The position numbers and the translations under genes are program-made. From contig JANQGM010000004.1 in NCBI GenBank assembly GCA_028277345.1, positions 1-51,924 of the forward strand: 51,924 bases of DNA. Reading direction: 5' to 3'. This document shows positions 48,507 through 51,924 of this stretch, in pieces (the stretch's first letter is position 1; each line of letters opens with the position of its first letter). The notes beneath the pieces were generated by a model, which worked only from the letters and a program-made list of their open reading frames with translations, was not told where the DNA came from and ran no database searches. The stretch comes from Candidatus Bipolaricaulota bacterium. GTDB lineage: Bacteria; Bipolaricaulota; Bipolaricaulia; UBA7950; UBA9294.

Positions 48507-51304
48507 TCGCTCCCCGTATTCGCCCGTTCGAGGTTGAGGGCAAGCAGGCGTTCGAGGATGTCGTCGTCAGTGAGGTCGTGCGGCCAGCTGTAGGCGTCGA
48601 GCACGGCTTCATCGAGCTTCTTGTGGGCGAGGTCAAGCCAGGTAGGACGCTGGTTGTAGAGGTTGGTGAGCGTGCGCTTCTTCAATTCGGCTTTAGTGGC
48701 TCCCTCCGGATTCAGCCAGCGATCGCGTTTTTCGACGAGTTCCACAGTGGCAGCGGCGATCGCCCGGACATGCGGGTCGTCGACGGGCTCTTCACCTGGG
48801 GGCCAGGGGAAGGGGAATGTTTCGAAGCAGCTCGTCGGTGTGTAGCGGAAGCCGCTCTCTACTTCTCGAAGCTGTGTCCCCTGGCGACGTGCCCAGAGTT
48901 CATGGACTCTTGAGTGGAGCACGCCGAAGAAGTAATCGTCCGCGCGTGCGAACAACACAGTGCCGTCATTTGCTAGAGTTCCTGGCTCCAACCATGCAAA
49001 GAGCCTGTGCTTCGACGTGCGCGCTGTTGCAGCAAAGCGGCTGAGACCATGCAGCGCCTTCCACAAATCAGGTCTCGGTCGGTCGTACTGCCACCATCGA
49101 GCTGCCGATGCTGTGGCCCTGTTCCTCTCTCGGACTGGGCGCACGCACTTGCGAACGTACTCAAATGGAGCGTGATACTCAGCGGCTTCCTCCAATGACA
49201 TGTCTCTGAAGAAAACGGTCCAGCGTCCTCTTGAGTGCTTGTTGATATCAATTCCACTGACAACCGGCACTACAACATCCGAATTTGGCTTTCCGTTTGG
49301 ATTTCCAGTGCTACTGAGCAATTCTTTTGCCAACTTCTCGTCTACATCAAAGGGACCCGCAGGTGATGGTCCTTTGAACGAGATGCTATTGTTCTCGTGC
49401 AGATGCTCTCTTCGTGTCAGATCGATTGCACCACTCAGGTCGATGTTGATTGCCTCGACTTGGTCTCCGTCTAGCTCATGCCAGACCTCACTAGCATCAT
49501 CAAACCCCACCATTGATACATGGACAGCGGCACCATCCAGGATCCAGGCACGGTCCGATTGCGCCCAGAAAATGTCCCCGCTCTGCTTTATTCGCTGAAG
49601 AACAGTTCGGTTAACTCCCCCGCGGATGCCTTGTGTTGCGAGAAGTCCAGCTCGCTTGAGACGCCCCGACTCGATCAGCGAACGAGTTTTCTCAAACCAG
49701 TAGCAGCATAAATCAGATCCGCCTGGTATTTGGGAAGCATAGAGATAGAAAAGGTTCTCGACGTAATTGTCTCCTAACTCTGAGCGAAGTCTGTAGCTGC
49801 CAAGAAATGGTGGGTTGCCGATAGCGACATCGGCGTCCGGCCACTCGGGTTCGATGGGCTCCCCGTCCTCGTCGTAAGCAAGGATGGCGTCCATGTGTTT
49901 GATGTTGTCGAGCGCTTTTAGAATGGGTTCCGAGGGCTGACCGAAGCCATTCTCGCGAAGCCACTGGATGTAGCCGATCCAGATGGTGGCTTGGGCGAGT
50001 TCATGCGCGTAGTCGTTGATCTCGATTCCGTAGAGCTGCTCGGGGCTGACGGTGGGGAAGAACATACCCAATCCCAGGTTGGAAGAAAGAGCAATGACTT
50101 CCTTCTCCAGGTTGAGGAGCTGGCGCAATGCAACGTACAGGAAGTTGCCGCTTCCGCAGGCGGGATCAAGCACGCGTGTGTCAGCGATTTCGTCAGCGAA
50201 GCCATGGAGCAACTTCTCTAACTTGCGCTTCAAGCGCGTCTTGGCTCCACCTGCGGTGTCTGCCTTTCGCCATTGCTTTGCGAAGTCCTTTGCTTGCCGC
50301 TTGACCTCTTCCCAGCGTCGACGAAGCGGTTGCATCAGCACCGGCTCGACGATCAGTAGGATGTCCTCACGACTGGTGTAATGCGCGCCGAGCTGCGCTC
50401 GCTTACTAGGGTCAAGTCCACGTTCGAACAGCGTTCCGAAGATGGACGGTTCGATGTTTGACCAATCCAGCTTGGCGACGTGCGACAGGACCTCCAAGTC
50501 ATCGCGATTCAGGGGAAAGGCTTCATCGGAATCGAAGATCCCGCCATTGAAATGAGGGATGCGATCCAGTCCAAAGAAGCCGCCATCAGCCATGTGTACG
50601 AAGAGCTGCCGCAAGAGGTCATGGAACTTATCCGGATGGTCTTTCGTGCTCTCGACCAGTTTCGTGAACAGACCGTCGGGAAGCAGTCCGACGTCCTCGG
50701 AGAACAGACAGAAAAGGACGCGGATGAGGAAGTGGGCGGAGGCCTCGGGCTCATGCCCCGCCTCTCTCAGCGATTCGGCCAATTTGCCAAACTCGGTGGC
50801 GGCTTGTTGGGTGACGGCCTCGGTGGTCTGCTCAGACCTCAAGTGCTCAGGATGCTCAAACGCGCCGCGAAGGGTATCCAAGCCGTCCTTGGTGAGTAGA
50901 TCGTCCAGCGTCAGCGGGATCGTGCGCTTGATCGTGTTGGTGAAGTTGGTATGGATCACGATCGTTTCCATATCGGACACAATCAGAAGGGGAGGGTTCT
51001 CCAATGCGTCTCGGTAGAGCTGAAGCTGCTGGTAGGCGGTATCCAGATTCTTGTGCTTGCCCTTGTACTCCCAGGCGAAGAATCCCTTCTTCCAAACGTC
51101 AGCCCAGCCCTGTCCTCCTGACGATTTGCTGGCGCCCTTTTCAAAGGTGAAGGTCGTGCCTTCGGGATCGGCCTTGGCCGGTGTCTGATGGCCCAGCATG
51201 CGGCAAAGATCGATGAAGTGCTCCTGAGATGCGGATCGCTCCTTGAGTTTGGACTTGCGCCACTTCTCAACAAACTCCTGTGGCGTGAGCGTCGCCTTGG
51301 CCAA
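48503..51304 (-). CDS. MmeI-like Type IIL restriction-modification enzyme
   Basis: 933 residues from TTG 51304 with AAGGGAGG upstream. The N-terminal nuclease site D69-x9-E79-Y-K81 (WADVWKKGFFAWEYKGKHK) matches the D-x9-ExK of MmeI. A helical linker with HFLIRVLFCLFSEDVGLLP and IFGTLFERGLDP...LGAHYTS follows, then an N6-adenine methyltransferase: motif I LDPACGSGNFLYVAL (near 378) and motif IV IGNPPFLGSYR (near 495), then a specificity domain (PRPDLWKALHGLSRFAATA; YTPTSCFETFPFPWP). Single-chain restriction and methylation with shared DNA recognition; the recognition site cannot be read off. All catalytic residues look intact. Confidence 0.88.
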   Translation of the reverse strand: MAKATLTPQEFVEKWRKSKLKERSASQEHFIDLCRMLGHQTPAKADPEGTTFTFEKGASKSSGGQGWADVWKKGFFAWEYKGKHKNLDTAYQQLQLYRDALENPPLLIVSDMETIVIHTNFTNTIKRTIPLTLDDLLTKDGLDTLRGAFEHPEHLRSEQTTEAVTQQAATEFGKLAESLREAGHEPEASAHFLIRVLFCLFSEDVGLLPDGLFTKLVESTKDHPDKFHDLLRQLFVHMADGGFFGLDRIPHFNGGIFDSDEAFPLNRDDLEVLSHVAKLDWSNIEPSIFGTLFERGLDPSKRAQLGAHYTSREDILLIVEPVLMQPLRRRWEEVKRQAKDFAKQWRKADTAGGAKTRLKRKLEKLLHGFADEIADTRVLDPACGSGNFLYVALRQLLNLEKEVIALSSNLGLGMFFPTVSPEQLYGIEINDYAHELAQATIWIGYIQWLRENGFGQPSEPILKALDNIKHMDAILAYDEDGEPIEPEWPDADVAIGNPPFLGSYRLRSELGDNYVENLFYLYASQIPGGSDLCCYWFEKTRSLIESGRLKRAGLLATQGIRGGVNRTVLQRIKQSGDIFWAQSDRAWILDGAAVHVSMVGFDDASEVWHELDGDQVEAINIDLSGAIDLTRREHLHENNSISFKGPSPAGPFDVDEKLAKELLSSTGNPNGKPNSDVVVPVVSGIDINKHSRGRWTVFFRDMSLEEAAEYHAPFEYVRKCVRPVRERNRATASAARWWQYDRPRPDLWKALHGLSRFAATARTSKHRLFAWLEPGTLANDGTVLFARADDYFFGVLHSRVHELWARRQGTQLREVESGFRYTPTSCFETFPFPWPPGEEPVDDPHVRAIAAATVELVEKRDRWLNPEGATKAELKKRTLTNLYNQRPTWLDLAHKKLDEAVLDAYSWPHDLTDDDILERLLALNLERANTGSE

Positions 51305-51383
51305 TGCGTCCTCCCTTGCGAACTCAGGACATGAACTGTACTTAGTTTACCGCAATTGGAGTAGGCGCGTGACTGAGGCACAC

Positions 51384-51924
51384 CTAGGTTTTCGGCAACA
51401 GGTACAGCAGGATGCCGAAGTAGTGGGTGATGCTGCCGCCGAGGACGAACAGGTGCCAGATCATATGGCTGTACGGCAGCCGTTTCCAGAGATAGAAGAC
51501 GACGCCGAGGGTATAGGAAAGCCCGCCAGCACCGACATAGATGATGGCTTCATGAGGCACTTTCAACCATAACTCTCGGCTGGCGATCACGATGAGCCAT
51601 CCCATTGCCAGATAGAGAACCAGAGCCACTCGGCGGAACCGGCCAATGAAGATGCTGGCGAGCAGAATGCCGAGGATGGCCAACGTCCAGATGGCGATCA
51701 TGAGGGCCAATCCCCAGCCTCCCCAGAGCGAGATCAGCAAGAACGGTGTGTACGTCCCAGCAATCAGCAGGTAAATGGTTGCGTGATCGAACACCCAAAA
51801 CACGCGCTTGGCACGCGGTGCGTGAAGCGCGTGATAGAGCGACGAGGACGTGTGTAAGAGGATTAGCGATACCCCGTAAATGATCACACTGGCAATGTGG
51901 ATGGCCGATCCGTGCAGGGCGGCT
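51384..51924 (-). CDS. Hemolysin-III-family (YqfA/PAQR) membrane protein, 5' end cut by window
   Basis: The visible 180 residues run to the window edge. Features: HTSSSLYHALHAPRAKRVFWVFDHATIYLLIAGTYTPF split across the PAQR motifs (SxxYH and the conserved FDHxxIYxLIAGTYTPF core), LGVVFYLWKRLPYSHMIWHLFVLGGSITHYF with the C-terminal His pair. About six membrane helices. Family members are Zn-dependent lipid hydrolase-like membrane proteins; hemolysis is not implied. The true start is outside the window. Confidence 0.87.
   Translation of the reverse strand, partial: AALHGSAIHIASVIIYGVSLILLHTSSSLYHALHAPRAKRVFWVFDHATIYLLIAGTYTPFLLISLWGGWGLALMIAIWTLAILGILLASIFIGRFRRVALVLYLAMGWLIVIASRELWLKVPHEAIIYVGAGGLSYTLGVVFYLWKRLPYSHMIWHLFVLGGSITHYFGILLYLLPKT

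Noticed and set aside
48503..51304. BREX PglX or DISARM methylase
   Set aside because: The N-terminal D-x9-ExK nuclease and linker fit MmeI; no brx or drm genes nearby.
1..51924. CRISPR array, rRNA, tRNA, prophage or replication origin
   Set aside because: No regularly spaced direct repeats, no rRNA or tRNA signatures, no phage structural genes and no DnaA-box cluster were seen.

Overview
The window is bacterial: Shine-Dalgarno-led genes on both strands, short operons with 1-11 nt overlaps, signal peptides and lipoboxes. There is no rRNA or tRNA, so I cannot place it taxonomically. Ferredoxin-type iron-sulfur proteins, an EFR1-like flavodoxin/ferredoxin, a CotH-VTC-DUF4956 cluster and a beta-helix protein would fit an uncultivated, anaerobic or microaerophilic lineage (a Bipolaricaulota-like group is only a guess). 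By eye the composition is GC-moderate to GC-rich, with a visibly AT-richer stretch over about 1-4.5 kb that looks horizontally acquired.

Layout. (a) 1-4.5 kb, conflict/defence-type genes: a 5'-truncated Hsp90-like (GHKL) ATPase coupled to a methyltransferase-like partner, a REP-like palindrome, and a TIR-like (Cap12/Pycsar-type) protein translationally overlapping a strongly divergent cis-prenyltransferase (UppS-like). The TIR/prenyltransferase pair is the most unusual unit here. (b) 4.4-14.3 kb, accessory and toxin-antitoxin region: a collapsed duplicate of the HD/erythromycin-esterase locus, a HipB/HipA module with a clear promoter-operator, an HD phosphohydrolase, a membrane protein with 21-residue repeats, an Ere-family protein with an inserted domain, a fossil acyltransferase, a type 4/5 uracil-DNA glycosylase that lacks a standard start codon, and an HTH-nucleotidyltransferase/HEPN pair. 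(c) 14-22 kb: serine hydrolase, zinc-ribbon protein, metallopeptidase, tiny membrane protein, secreted beta-helix protein, methyltransferase, a HEPN fossil and a penicillin-acylase-family enzyme. (d) 22-31 kb: a five-gene operon of three secreted CotH-kinase/lamin-tail proteins (the middle one catalytically degenerate), a VTC-type polyphosphate polymerase and a DUF4956 membrane protein. (e) 31-46 kb, mostly chromosomal metabolism: DinB/thioesterase/VOC operon, two related cysteine-rich ferredoxin proteins, EFR1 protein, TldD/TldE, a GntR regulator with a convincing operator, YchF and EF-G. (f) 46-51.3 kb, second accessory block: stand-alone AAA ATPase, orphan HicB-like protein, an FRG-domain protein and a MmeI-like restriction-modification enzyme. 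The window ends inside a hemolysin-III-family gene.

A recurring theme is gene debris: at least four recognisable fragments are truncated copies of genes found intact elsewhere in the window (HD leader, Ere C-terminus, acyltransferase C-terminus, HEPN C-terminus). This suggests repeated local duplication and decay around the toxin-antitoxin and accessory loci. All family calls are from reading the sequence; no database search was run.
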